Shown here piece by piece: positions 8,733-15,868 of a DNA stretch of 21,472 nucleotides. This DNA comes from SIG714 sp045629725 (lineage in GTDB: Bacteria; Bacillota; Clostridia; Oscillospirales; CAG-272). The position numbers and the translations under genes are program-made. How positions within the stretch are numbered: the first letter of the stretch is position 1; each line of letters starts with the position of its first letter. The DNA lies in assembly GCA_045629725.1 (NCBI GenBank), contig JAZQRT010000130.1, positions 1-21,472 on the forward strand, written 5' to 3'. The notes below the pieces were generated by a model, which worked only from the letters and a program-made list of their open reading frames with translations, did no database searches and was not told the DNA's origin.

Positions 8733-9263
8733 TCAGAAGCGTATCAGCTTCTCGGCTATGTATTCTGCCATTTCGCGGGGGCTTTCCTTCATTCCGCAAT
8801 ATATCCAGTGTCTTGCAACGCTTTCGATAAGTCCGAGCTTGCCTGCAAGATTATATTTATCCTCAATGGAGCATTCCCCGTGATCTGTCTTGATGGTCTT
8901 AAGTCTTTCTGTAACTCTTACAAAAATAACTGCCATATTACTTTCTGATATTTGCTTGAAGTATTTGTTTCCTTTTTCACCTGTAAACTCGAAAAAATCC
9001 ACGAGAGTTTCCATCCAAAGCTCCTTGTCGCGGGAGGAGATGATCGTAATGGTGTTTTTGACAAGCCTTGATACCAGCTCATCCACAATGCTGTCGACAA
9101 CATCGTTAACAGATGAATAATGTCTGTAATATGAGATCCTTGCAACGCCTGCGCGGTTGACGATGTCCGTTACCGTAATGTCAACGTATGGCTTTTCTGC
9201 GAGAAGCTCAAGCAGGGCTGTGCGTATACCCTTGCTGACGGTCTTATCTTCTTTTGTGTTCAC
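8733..9263 (-). CDS. TetR/AcrR-family transcriptional regulator
   Basis: The product has 176 residues. The N-terminal helix-turn-helix covers about residues 12-50, with ITVTDIVNRAGVARISYYRHY as the recognisable TetR DNA-binding core. The remaining all-helical part is the ligand and dimer domain and is divergent, as usual for this family. The start codon is GTG at 9263, supported by GAGGT five bases upstream. It is the first gene of an operon with the lipid kinase. An 11-bp inverted repeat (9354-9364) between its promoter and the divergent one is a plausible operator, so autoregulation is likely. The ligand is unknown. Several clostridial TetR proteins of this short type are annotated only generically. 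Confidence 0.92.
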   Translation of the reverse strand: MNTKEDKTVSKGIRTALLELLAEKPYVDITVTDIVNRAGVARISYYRHYSSVNDVVDSIVDELVSRLVKNTITIISSRDKELWMETLVDFFEFTGEKGNKYFKQISESNMAVIFVRVTERLKTIKTDHGECSIEDKYNLAGKLGLIESVARHWIYCGMKESPREMAEYIAEKLIRF

Positions 9264-9294
9264 TTTTTACCTCGGAACATATCGTAAATCAATA

Positions 9295-9323
9295 TTGACA
9301 AAATACTCCATCGATAATATAAT
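9295..9323 (+). promoter_or_regulatory. Perfect sigma-A promoter for the AlbA_2 gene
   Basis: TTGACA (9295-9300), exactly 17 bp, then TATAAT (9318-9323) match the consensus at all 12 positions. Transcription would start near 9330, giving a leader of about 124 nt before the AlbA_2 gene. Confidence 0.85.
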
Positions 9324-9353
9324 GAATATATAGATCAAGGAAATATCGAATGT

Positions 9354-9364
9354 TACATTTTGTA
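9354..9364. promoter_or_regulatory. Candidate TetR operator
   Basis: TACA-TTT-TGTA is an inverted repeat located between the two predicted transcription starts of the facing promoters. An outer G/C pair extends it by one further match. Position and symmetry fit an operator for the adjacent TetR protein. The short half-sites make this uncertain. Confidence 0.35.
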
Positions 9365-9373
9365 CCATCAGTC

Positions 9374-9402
9374 AGTATAACACATAAAAAAATCCCTGTC
9401 AA
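9374..9402 (-). promoter_or_regulatory. Near-perfect promoter for the tetR-kinase operon
   Basis: On the minus strand TTGACA (9402-9397), 17 bp and TATACT (9379-9374) match 11 of 12 consensus positions, with an extended TG one base before the -10. Transcription would start near 9367 and run left through tetR. This promoter faces the plus-strand promoter at 9295-9323. Confidence 0.82.
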
Positions 9403-9453
9403 TGGGTAATAACAGGAAAATCGACATATTTTTTCTTTGAAACGGGTAGGATT

Positions 9454-10779
9454 ATGATAAATATCGAAAATGTTGAAAAATATATGGAGAATAACAGGAT
9501 AGAGGCAAAGCGCTCCCTTGGAGGTCTTCCTCACAGTATATGGGAAACATATTCTGCTTTTGCCAATACTCTCGGTGGAGTCATACTCCTTGGTGTTGAG
9601 GAATATCGTGACAAGACCTTTCATACCGTTGATCTTCCGAACCCCGAAAAGCTCGTTGAAGAATTCCTGTCACTTTTAAACGACCCGAAAAAGGTCAGCA
9701 AAAACATACTGTCGCGAGAGGATGTGAAGATAGAGCAGGTTGGTGAGCACCGTATAATTTCCATAACAGTGCCCAAGGGCGCAAGACATGAACGCCCTGT
9801 ATATATTGACGGCTCTATTTACGGCGGAACCTACAGGCGCGGCGGCGAGGGTGACTATAAATGCACCAAGGATGAAGTGGATATCATGATCAGAGATGCG
9901 GCAACCGACACAGGCGACATGGGGCAGATCGAGGCTACGGTATCATCAATTAACCTCCAAAGTCTTGAAAGATACCGTAAATGTCTTTCTGATAGAGATT
10001 GTCCTTTTTATGAAGCGGTAAAGCATGGTTCCGAACAGGAAAATATAAAGATCAGTAACGCGATCTTACTGACGTTTGGAAAAGTACCCGAAATAAAAAA
10101 GTATTTTCCGAAATTTTCGCTTAAATATGAGGAAAACGGTACAGTGATCGAGCAAAAAAACATCATTGATTTTTATTTTGACGTGGAAGACAGGTTGAGC
10201 GCTCTTTCTAAGGGTAATAAAAGCATCGCCTCGGCACTGAGGGAGGCTCTTGCAAACTCGCTTATCAATGCGGATTACCATACGGGTGGAAAGGTATATA
10301 TAAAAGCGGAGAAGGGCGGAATACTCTTTTCCAATTCGGGAGGCTTCAGAATTGACCTTGAAAGGGCACTTCAGGGGGGAGTTTCCGACCCGAGGAACGC
10401 TCTTATAAAAAGTATCTTCAAAGCCATAGGTGTTGGCAAAAGCGTTGGCGGAGGAATACCCAATATATACAGTGCATGGGAAAGGGAAGGCTATGCGCCC
10501 CCCAAGCTCACAGAGCATTTTTCGCCTGATAAGATAGAGTTATATTTGAGTTTTAGCTCCGAACAAAAGGCAAAAGTTGAAAAAATTACTGTTAAAGAAA
10601 GCTATGCCTACCGTGAGATCGTTGTTTCTTTCCTCACAAGTAATATCACTGCGGAGCTGAGGGACGTTTCCGACCTTTTGGGTATTGATGTCACCAGTGC
10701 GGAGGAGCTTCTTGAGGACATGGTGTATGACGGTATTATAGAGTTTTCGGATAATAAGGTGTATAAATTAAAGGCGTGA
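9454..10779 (+). CDS. AlbA_2 (Schlafen-like) domain putative regulator
   Basis: The product has 441 residues. Residues about 1-140 form an AlbA_2 domain (E17-A-K19, SAFANTLGG 34-42, ILLGVEE), which in bacteria is often annotated as a divergent AAA or RecG-like regulator. Residues about 240-365 match HATPase_c_4: the N-box is REALANSLINADY with E264 and N268, SNSGG is at 293-297, and a glycine-rich lid GVGKSVGGGIP is at 326-336. The last 60 residues look like a winged helix. The arrangement suggests a nucleotide-sensing DNA-binding protein, and its targets are unknown. The start ATG is preceded by GGGTAGGA. No convincing terminator follows. It is transcribed away from tetR, from a promoter in the shared control region. 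Confidence 0.85.
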   Translation: MINIENVEKYMENNRIEAKRSLGGLPHSIWETYSAFANTLGGVILLGVEEYRDKTFHTVDLPNPEKLVEEFLSLLNDPKKVSKNILSREDVKIEQVGEHRIISITVPKGARHERPVYIDGSIYGGTYRRGGEGDYKCTKDEVDIMIRDAATDTGDMGQIEATVSSINLQSLERYRKCLSDRDCPFYEAVKHGSEQENIKISNAILLTFGKVPEIKKYFPKFSLKYEENGTVIEQKNIIDFYFDVEDRLSALSKGNKSIASALREALANSLINADYHTGGKVYIKAEKGGILFSNSGGFRIDLERALQGGVSDPRNALIKSIFKAIGVGKSVGGGIPNIYSAWEREGYAPPKLTEHFSPDKIELYLSFSSEQKAKVEKITVKESYAYREIVVSFLTSNITAELRDVSDLLGIDVTSAEELLEDMVYDGIIEFSDNKVYKLKA

Positions 10780-10951
10780 TTTATCGTAGGGCAGGGCACA
10801 ATTTTTAAAAAAGAATAAAGATATTGAATAAAGAAAAAATAATAAATGCCGGTAGAGGTGGTTTCCACCATGACCGAAAACAAACAACGCTCACAAATTT
10901 ACCATTGATTTGCCGAGTAGGAAAAAAAGAAATACGCATATTTGTTAAATA
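10780..10951. other. A-rich intergenic stretch with a small hairpin
   Basis: No long gene is present. The stretch is very A-rich on the plus strand. GGTGG (10857-10861) and CCACC (10865-10869) form a 5-bp hairpin with a TTT loop, immediately before a 12-codon ORF (10870-10908, MTENKQRSQIYH) that has GAGGTGG upstream. The tiny ORF has no recognised homology and could be a remnant. The hairpin lacks a T-tract and is not a convincing terminator. Confidence 0.4.
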
Positions 10952-10980
10952 TTGAAGTTCTGAATGATTTATGGTATAAT
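10952..10980 (+). promoter_or_regulatory. Promoter for the LRR-like gene
   Basis: TTGAAG (10952-10957), 17 bp and TATAAT (10975-10980) form a good sigma-A promoter, with the gene start 36 bp downstream. Confidence 0.75.
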
Positions 10981-11016
10981 CGATCTGCATGAGTATTCTT
11001 ATTTATGAGGTGAAGA

Positions 11017-11931
11017 ATGAATAACAAATTTTACGATATTGCATTTGGTGAATCTCTAACTTTTTATACTTATGGTGAACTGTATTGTTCTTTCGAAGAC
11101 AGAGAATTTGTTAATTGCACAGAGGAATTTTTTAATCAAGGTTTTTTAAAAGATTCGGTATGGGACAAATATGCAGAGTATTTATATAAATGCAAAGATT
11201 GTCCATACTTTAAACGTGATATAGGTTTTTATTTTGGTGATAAGCATTTTACCGATAATTTTTCAAACAAAGAAATCTTTGTAATAAATGTAAAGAATAC
11301 AGAAGAATTAAATTTTGTTGTGGATAATTTACCTATCAAAACCAAAGCAATTTGGATAGGCAGTACTAAACCTGTTAATTATTCAGCACTTGAAAAGCTA
11401 ACGCAGCTCCAAACCGTATGCATTGGACTTGGAGCAAAAGATATTCTTTGGGATATGGAAAAGACACCTAATCTTGACGTTTTGGAAATTCAATTAGGTG
11501 CCAATGCTCCCGAAATAGCAGTGATTAAAAAAGCCAAAAGTTTGAGGCATTTATGCCTGAATATTCACACTTCACAGATTAACAATACTGTTATTCCTAC
11601 ATTCTCATTCTTAAAAGAAATGCCCAATCTTGATAGCTTGGTTATATCGGGAGTCACTGCACAAGACAATAATATTGACGATTTAATTAACATACCAAAT
11701 TTAAAACGGTTATGGATTTCACCCGATATATATTCAACCGAAGATTATGCAAAATTTGAAGCGTTAAAGTTTAAAATATATGATGAATACGGTATCTATG
11801 AATATGATAAAGAAGAAGCAACAATAGAAGATATCAGACCTCTCGGAAAAGGAAAAGGATATTTCAAATCTGAAAAATCTAAAGAAAATTTTATTGGGCA
11901 ATACAAAAGCCTTATGAAAAAATATCAATGA
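11017..11931 (+). CDS. LRR-like protein of unknown function
   Basis: The product has 304 residues. The middle (about 120-245) has repeating leucine/isoleucine patterns such as NLDVLEIQL, SLRHLCLNI, NLDSLVISG and NLKRLWISP. They are spaced like irregular leucine-rich repeats and suggest a curved protein-binding domain. A CKDC pair at 59-62 might bind metal. There is no signal peptide or membrane segment, so the protein is probably cytoplasmic. The start is supported by GAGGTG at 11007-11012. The gene is visibly richer in A and T than its neighbours and uses AT-ending codons. It has its own promoter and a strong terminator, so it behaves as a separate cassette that may have been acquired. Related solitary LRR-like proteins occur as immunity or orphan proteins, but nothing here proves such a role. 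Confidence 0.78.
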   Translation: MNNKFYDIAFGESLTFYTYGELYCSFEDREFVNCTEEFFNQGFLKDSVWDKYAEYLYKCKDCPYFKRDIGFYFGDKHFTDNFSNKEIFVINVKNTEELNFVVDNLPIKTKAIWIGSTKPVNYSALEKLTQLQTVCIGLGAKDILWDMEKTPNLDVLEIQLGANAPEIAVIKKAKSLRHLCLNIHTSQINNTVIPTFSFLKEMPNLDSLVISGVTAQDNNIDDLINIPNLKRLWISPDIYSTEDYAKFEALKFKIYDEYGIYEYDKEEATIEDIRPLGKGKGYFKSEKSKENFIGQYKSLMKKYQ

Positions 11932-11970
11932 AAAAGTGCTATGACAAAAACAGAATGTCATAGCACTTTT
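11932..11970. terminator. Strong bidirectional terminator
   Basis: AAAAGTGCTATGACA (11932-11946) and its exact complement (11956-11970) give a 15-bp stem with a 9-nt loop. It starts at the base after the LRR gene stop codon. A and T runs at the ends suit termination of both the LRR gene and the convergent hydrolase operon. Confidence 0.9.
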
Positions 11971-12014
11971 AGTTTACTATTCTTAATGGTACAATGCCAA
12001 CGGCTTGCTTTTTA

Positions 12015-12638
12015 TTACAACGTATTAAAGGTCTTGATCCACTGCTCTTTGATGAACTGATGTCCTGCCGCGGAGGGATGAACACCGTCAAGGAGCCAGA
12101 AGGAAGCGGGAGCTTTCTTTTCAAGCTCGTCAAAGCCTTTCTGGAGGGGAATGAAGGGAAGACCGAATTCCTCGGCAATACGCTTAGCGGCTTTGGCGCG
12201 CAGGGGAACCTCTGTGGAGAAAACGTCCCATTTTTCTTCCGTTGCGGCAGCCTTTAAAACGAAGGGCTCAAGGATCATTATTTTAATGTTGGGAAGTGCT
12301 TCCTTAATTTCCGAAATGAGCATGGAGTAAATCTTGTAAAACTTCTCTGCATCAACTCCGTTGGGGCACTCGTCGTCTGTTTCGTGCCAAACGTCATTAA
12401 CGCCGATAAGAAGGCTCATAATGTCGGGCTTGAGATTGATGATATCTCTCTTGATCCTTGCATAAACGTCAACGATCCTGTTTCCGCTGATGCCGCGGTT
12501 GAAAAACTCATAGCTCTGGGGGGATGAGTAGTCAAGCTCGGATTTAACAAGGAGGGCATAACCCGTTCCCACGTTTCTGTCAATGGTTCTTGATCTGTCG
12601 CAATCCGTTATAGAATCGCCTTGAAATAAAATTCTCAT
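12015..12638 (-). CDS. SGNH/GDSL-family hydrolase
   Basis: The product has 207 residues, the usual size of a single-domain SGNH esterase. All four blocks are present: GDSIT with nucleophile S9, RGISG with oxyanion G49, GVND with N81, and DGVHP with D184 and H187. The family hydrolyses acyl or acetyl esters of lipids or carbohydrates. There is no signal peptide, so it is probably cytoplasmic, and cytoplasmic members often deacetylate sugars. The start is set by GGAGG (12644-12648). It follows the alpha/beta hydrolase gene by 37 bp in the same direction, so the two form one transcription unit driven from 13655-13683. The substrate cannot be told from sequence. Confidence 0.93.
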   Translation of the reverse strand: MRILFQGDSITDCDRSRTIDRNVGTGYALLVKSELDYSSPQSYEFFNRGISGNRIVDVYARIKRDIINLKPDIMSLLIGVNDVWHETDDECPNGVDAEKFYKIYSMLISEIKEALPNIKIMILEPFVLKAAATEEKWDVFSTEVPLRAKAAKRIAEEFGLPFIPLQKGFDELEKKAPASFWLLDGVHPSAAGHQFIKEQWIKTFNTL

Positions 12639-12675
12639 AATAACCTCCGAATTGATTTATAATAATGTAAATTAA

Positions 12676-13626
12676 TTACTCTTTAAAAATGGGTCCAAAG
12701 AAGGCACGCATCTCGGCAAGGTATTTTTCGGGATCAACGGGATAGCAAAGTCCGTGTCCTGCGCCGTTAATGGTTACCATGTGTTTGTTGGGAGATGAGC
12801 ATGAATCAAAGTTTTTAAGGCTCATTTCATGGGGGACGTAAGCGTCGGTGTCGCCGTGGAAAAAGATAACGGGCAGACGGCATGCGCGGAGAGCATCAAC
12901 GGGGGATGCCTCGTCAATGTTAAATCCTCCGAAAATCATGCCCCCAAGCTTAACAAAGGGGTAGAGAAGGTCTGCGGGAAGCTTCATATCGCACATTACC
13001 TTTTTGATGATGTCCTCAGCCTTGGAATAACCGCAATCGGCAAGAACGCCCACAACGTTTTCGGGCAGCTTTTCCTTTGATGCCATCATGACCGTTGCCG
13101 CACCCATGGAGATCCCCGTAATTACGATCTTACTTTCGGGGCAAAGCTCCTTTGAGGCAAAATCTACCCAACGAAGGCAGTCCTTTTTTTCATTTGCGCC
13201 GAAGGTAATTATGTGTCCGTCGCTTTTTCCGCTTCCCCTGTGGTCAACCATAAGAGCATTGTGTCCGAGCCTGTAGCAACGGTAAATTCCGCCGCTCAGG
13301 TCACGCTCGGCACTTCCGCGGTAGCCGTGGAAAAGTATCTCAAGGGGAGCACCCTTATTGAATTCGTAATATTTTCCGCGAAGTGTAAGTCCGTCAAAGG
13401 ACTTTATCTCCACGTTTTTGTGGGGCATTTCACGGGCTTTTTTTATATAAAATACCATTTTGTCCCGAAAAGGCTCGTAGATCTCGCCTTCGGGTATGGG
13501 ATATTCGTCCTTGAATTTTTTCTGCTTGCTTGAGGAATAAAAGACCTTATAAAAACAGATAAAAGAAATAAGAAGCAGAAGTAAAATAAGACTTATCAAA
13601 CAAGTAAGGATAATTTTAATAATCAT
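12676..13626 (-). CDS. Membrane-anchored alpha/beta hydrolase
   Basis: The product has 316 residues. A hydrophobic segment (about 3-27) is an N-terminal membrane anchor without a lipobox. The alpha/beta-hydrolase fold follows: oxyanion region HGYRGS (100-105), DHRGSGKSDG (128-137), nucleophile elbow GISMGA with S173, HGDTDAYVP with D261, and GAGHG with H291. The catalytic triad is complete. It resembles the family annotated as a peptidase S9-like or cinnamoyl-ester-type hydrolase with an N-terminal helix, common in gut Clostridia, and the true substrate is unknown. The start has a weak GGAGA ribosome site. It is the first gene of the two-hydrolase operon. Confidence 0.92.
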   Translation of the reverse strand: MIIKIILTCLISLILLLLLISFICFYKVFYSSSKQKKFKDEYPIPEGEIYEPFRDKMVFYIKKAREMPHKNVEIKSFDGLTLRGKYYEFNKGAPLEILFHGYRGSAERDLSGGIYRCYRLGHNALMVDHRGSGKSDGHIITFGANEKKDCLRWVDFASKELCPESKIVITGISMGAATVMMASKEKLPENVVGVLADCGYSKAEDIIKKVMCDMKLPADLLYPFVKLGGMIFGGFNIDEASPVDALRACRLPVIFFHGDTDAYVPHEMSLKNFDSCSSPNKHMVTINGAGHGLCYPVDPEKYLAEMRAFFGPIFKE

Positions 13627-13654
13627 TTTTTATCTCCAATCTTTATCAAAGGGT

Positions 13655-13683
13655 ATTTTATCACTTTTTTTTCAAAAAATCAA
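13655..13683 (-). promoter_or_regulatory. Promoter for the hydrolase operon
   Basis: On the minus strand TTGATT (13683-13678), 17 bp and TAAAAT (13660-13655) form a good promoter, with the transcription start near 13648. Its -35 is 8 bp from the -35 of the divergent acyltransferase promoter. Confidence 0.7.
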
Positions 13684-13691
13684 TATTTTCC

Positions 13692-13720
13692 TTGATTTTA
13701 ATAAAAAAATACTGTATACT
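13692..13720 (+). promoter_or_regulatory. Promoter for the acyltransferase gene
   Basis: TTGATT (13692-13697), 17 bp and TATACT (13715-13720) place the transcription start near 13727. This rules out in-frame start codons at or before 13725 and supports the start at 13743. Confidence 0.75.
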
Positions 13721-13742
13721 CTTTATGGAAAGAGGTGTGACG

Positions 13743-15032
13743 ATGAATATAGACGTTAAATACAAAAGAACTAAAAGATACAACACTGCAAGATACCCCA
13801 TTCGCCAACCCCTGTTTTTTGTAGGACTTATTTGGGTGCTCTCAAAAATACTCCTGCTTGACAAAAAATACAAGGTTGAAAAGATCAATATGGAAGGGTT
13901 GAAGCCCCCATATATGATACTTTCAAACCACATGAGCTTTATTGATTTTGAGCTTGTTGCCATGGGTACGTTCCCTCACAGAGTTAATAACGTCGTTAAT
14001 ATTGACGGCTATTATCTCCGTCCTTGGCTTATGGAGTGGATCGGAGCTATATGTACCCGTAAATTTACAATGGATATGCACCTTATAAGGTCGATACGTA
14101 AGGTATTAAAGCGCGGCGACGTGCTTTGTATGTATCCCGAGGCGAGATACTCACCCTGTGGGATAGAGTCATATCTGCCCGAATCCCTTGGAATGCTTGT
14201 AAAGAGCAATAAGGTTCCCGTTGTTGCGGTGGTACATAGAGGAAATTACCTCCACTCTCCTTTCTGGAATTTCAGAAAAAAGAGAAAGGCGCGCCACCAT
14301 ACGACCATGACACAGATACTCACCCCCGACCAAATTTCAAAAATGAGCGTTGAGGAGATAAATAAGGTGTTGAAGGACGCTCTTTCCTATGACGATTACA
14401 AATATCAAAGGGAAAACGGCATAAAAATCACGGAAAAATACAGGGCCGAGGGTCTGCATAAGATTCTTTATAAATGTCCTGGCTGCGGTGCGGAGTCTAA
14501 AATGGACACGGAGGGCACTGAGCTTTTCTGTAAGGTGTGCGGCAAGAGATGGCATCAGCACGAGGACGGCACTCTTGAGGCGACAAGCGGTGAGACCGAA
14601 TTTTCTCATATCCCCGATTGGTTCTTGTGGGAGCGTGAGGAGGTCGCAAAGGAGATTGAAAACGGTACTTATCATTTTGAGGATGAGGTGGACGTGTATT
14701 CCATGCCCGCTTGCTGGCGCTTTGAGCCTCTTGGCAAGGCAAAGCTTATCCACGATATACAGGAGGGCTTTATTCTTGAGGGAGAATATAACGGCGAGAA
14801 ATACCGCATACACCGCAAGCCCCTTCAAACCAACAGCCTCCACGTTGAATATGATTTCCAGCACGTGAAGCCTCTTGACTGTGTTGATATTTCAACAGAG
14901 AACGATTCCTTCTACTGTTATCCCCAAAGCTTCGAAAACATTATCACCAAAATGGCGTTTGCCACGGAGATAATTTACGAAAAGCACATAAAGAGCAAAA
15001 GGGAAAACCACGAGAGAAATTTGAATAAATAA
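13743..15032 (+). CDS. PlsC-type acyltransferase with C-terminal zinc ribbon
   Basis: The product has 429 residues. The N-terminal half is a glycerophosphate/lysophospholipid acyltransferase-like domain with NHMSFID (N62, H63, D68: the HX4D motif) and MYPEARYS (130-137), in the position of the substrate-binding motif. It would transfer an acyl chain to lysophosphatidate or a related acceptor at the membrane. Residues about 243-270 carry a zinc ribbon, CPGC (245-248) and CKVC (263-266). A further domain of about 150 residues follows and may be PH-like. Ordinary PlsC proteins are only about 200-250 residues, so the C-terminal half is an addition. The start is set by GAGGTG (13732-13737). A strong terminator follows at 15134. 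Whether it acylates glycerolipids or another acceptor is open. Confidence 0.85.
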   Translation: MNIDVKYKRTKRYNTARYPIRQPLFFVGLIWVLSKILLLDKKYKVEKINMEGLKPPYMILSNHMSFIDFELVAMGTFPHRVNNVVNIDGYYLRPWLMEWIGAICTRKFTMDMHLIRSIRKVLKRGDVLCMYPEARYSPCGIESYLPESLGMLVKSNKVPVVAVVHRGNYLHSPFWNFRKKRKARHHTTMTQILTPDQISKMSVEEINKVLKDALSYDDYKYQRENGIKITEKYRAEGLHKILYKCPGCGAESKMDTEGTELFCKVCGKRWHQHEDGTLEATSGETEFSHIPDWFLWEREEVAKEIENGTYHFEDEVDVYSMPACWRFEPLGKAKLIHDIQEGFILEGEYNGEKYRIHRKPLQTNSLHVEYDFQHVKPLDCVDISTENDSFYCYPQSFENIITKMAFATEIIYEKHIKSKRENHERNLNK

Positions 15033-15034
15033 AA

Positions 15035-15049
15035 GCGGTCTACGACCGC
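15035..15049. repeat. Short perfect hairpin after the acyltransferase
   Basis: GCGGTC, TAC, GACCGC gives a 6-bp stem with a 3-nt loop starting 2 bp after the stop codon. No T-tract follows, so on its own it is not a terminator. Confidence 0.5.
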
Positions 15050-15121
15050 AGGGAAAAGCCATATTCTCCACGAGTTCTCCTTTTGGAATACGTTTTATTA
15101 CAAAACCCAGTAATTTCCCAT

Positions 15122-15365
15122 AAAAGAAAAAACACCCCGACGGGATAATATCCCATCGGGGTATTTTTATCATTCAAGAGACAGAAGTCCTCGGCGTCCG
15201 AGAAGAATGGATACGCACTAACTCCCAAAAGGTTAGATAAATGAACCACACCGGTGGGGTGCGCCATAACAACACGAAAAAACACCTCGACCAAAATCGG
15301 GGTGTGACTATTTCTTTCAAAGATTTTTGGCAATTTAGCTTATGCTTTCCCAATCACCAAACAAC
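15122..15365 (-). ncRNA. Candidate structured small RNA, about 245 nt
   Basis: A promoter at 15400-15372 would start transcription near 15365. From there the minus strand shows, in order: a 10-bp 5' hairpin (arms 15361-15352 and 15335-15326, two G-U pairs); a 9-bp stem (15305-15297 with 15290-15282) followed by six U; and a predicted three-way junction closed by 15267-15259 with 15218-15214 plus 15210-15207. Inside the junction are hairpins at 15257-15246 and 15236-15218, the latter sharing base 15218 with the closing stem. Next come a CTCGG/CCGAG hairpin (15202-15190) and the final terminator (15162-15134) with a U-tract. No protein reading is convincing. I do not recognise it as 6S, SRP, tmRNA, RNase P or a T-box. 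The first U-tailed stem could give a short 5' product of about 90 nt. Confidence 0.55.
15134..15162. terminator. Bidirectional terminator
   Basis: ACCCCGA and TCGGGGT arms with an inner GGGAT/ATCCC pairing make a long stem with one mismatch. T5 follows on the plus strand (15164-15168), and a long A-run precedes it (15122-15133), giving a U-tract on the minus strand. It ends the acyltransferase transcript and the minus-strand RNA candidate. Confidence 0.88.
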
Positions 15366-15371
15366 ACAATC

Positions 15372-15400
15372 ATTATACCACAAACCATGAAGAAAGTAAA
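15372..15400 (-). promoter_or_regulatory. Promoter for the minus-strand RNA candidate
   Basis: On the minus strand TTTACT (15400-15395), 17 bp and a perfect TATAAT (15377-15372) with extended TG. No protein gene lies downstream in this direction before the terminator. Confidence 0.7.
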
Positions 15401-15473
15401 GCCTTTTCGGCGAACTTTTTAAGGTTCTCCCTTTTCAACAAAAAACTTTTTGAAATTTCATGTATTTTGCGAA

Positions 15474-15502
15474 TTGAAAAAAGGGAAAAAAGGTGCTATA
15501 CT
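15474..15502 (+). promoter_or_regulatory. Promoter for the plus-strand RNA candidate
   Basis: TTGAAA (15474-15479), 17 bp and TATACT (15497-15502) with extended TG. Transcription would start near 15507-15510. It points away from the minus-strand RNA promoter, about 75 bp apart. Confidence 0.78.
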
Positions 15503-15835
15503 ATAGGCGAAAGAGAGGTACACTCCAATGAACAAGTAAGATTCGGAACTCTTAAAAAACGAGATTTCTGAAAAAACGAAATGAGTTAAAAAGAGTTCAA
15601 ACCTCAAGCCTGTATGATCAAAAATAACGCAAGCCTGAAAAATAAATAGAGAGAAAACGGATGTCGAGTAAAACCTCCTAAAATCTCGGGTGCTATAAAA
15701 AATTGCATTTTTTCAATTTAGAAAACAAATTGAAAGACAAACGAATTTACTCGTCGGGTAATTAAAAAATGGTTTGTAAAATTTTAGATCATAAAGGGAT
15801 TTAAAACAAATAAATAAAGAAAGAGAGGAACAAGA

Positions 15836-15868
15836 ATGAAATTGGACTTCAAGAGTGAACAGAAATAA
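15836..15868 (+). CDS. Ten-codon leader-like ORF (MKLDFKSEQK)
   Basis: ATG at 15836 is preceded by AGAGAGG with suitable spacing, and the TAA at 15866-15868 lies within the 5' arm of the terminator (15863-15875). A ribosome at the stop codon would cover that arm, which is the geometry of a translation-coupled attenuator. The peptide has no run of a single regulatory amino acid. A second mini-ORF (MNK, 15529-15540) sits behind the upstream copy of the same ribosome-site motif. Translation is not shown. Confidence 0.3.
   Translation: MKLDFKSEQK

Noticed and set aside
10857..10869. GGTGG-TTT-CCACC as terminator of the AlbA_2 gene
   Set aside because: Only 5 bp, about 80 bp from the stop codon, with no T-tract on either strand.
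13692..13742. Longer N-terminus for the acyltransferase from TTG 13692 or ATG 13725
   Set aside because: The TTG lies in the -35 box and the ATG at the predicted transcription start. GAGGTG fits 13743.
14337..14868. Frames on both strands inside the acyltransferase gene
   Set aside because: Overlap a gene with intact motifs; low-complexity shadow translations.
15040..15333. A 97-codon open frame on the minus strand in the intergenic island
   Set aside because: It begins with TTG, has no ribosome site, and is made of RNA stems and a terminator. It reads as a chance frame through a structured RNA.
15339..15352. TTATGCTTTCCCA shared with the region before dnaE (150-162)
   Set aside because: A 13-base match in 21 kb is expected by chance; flanks differ.
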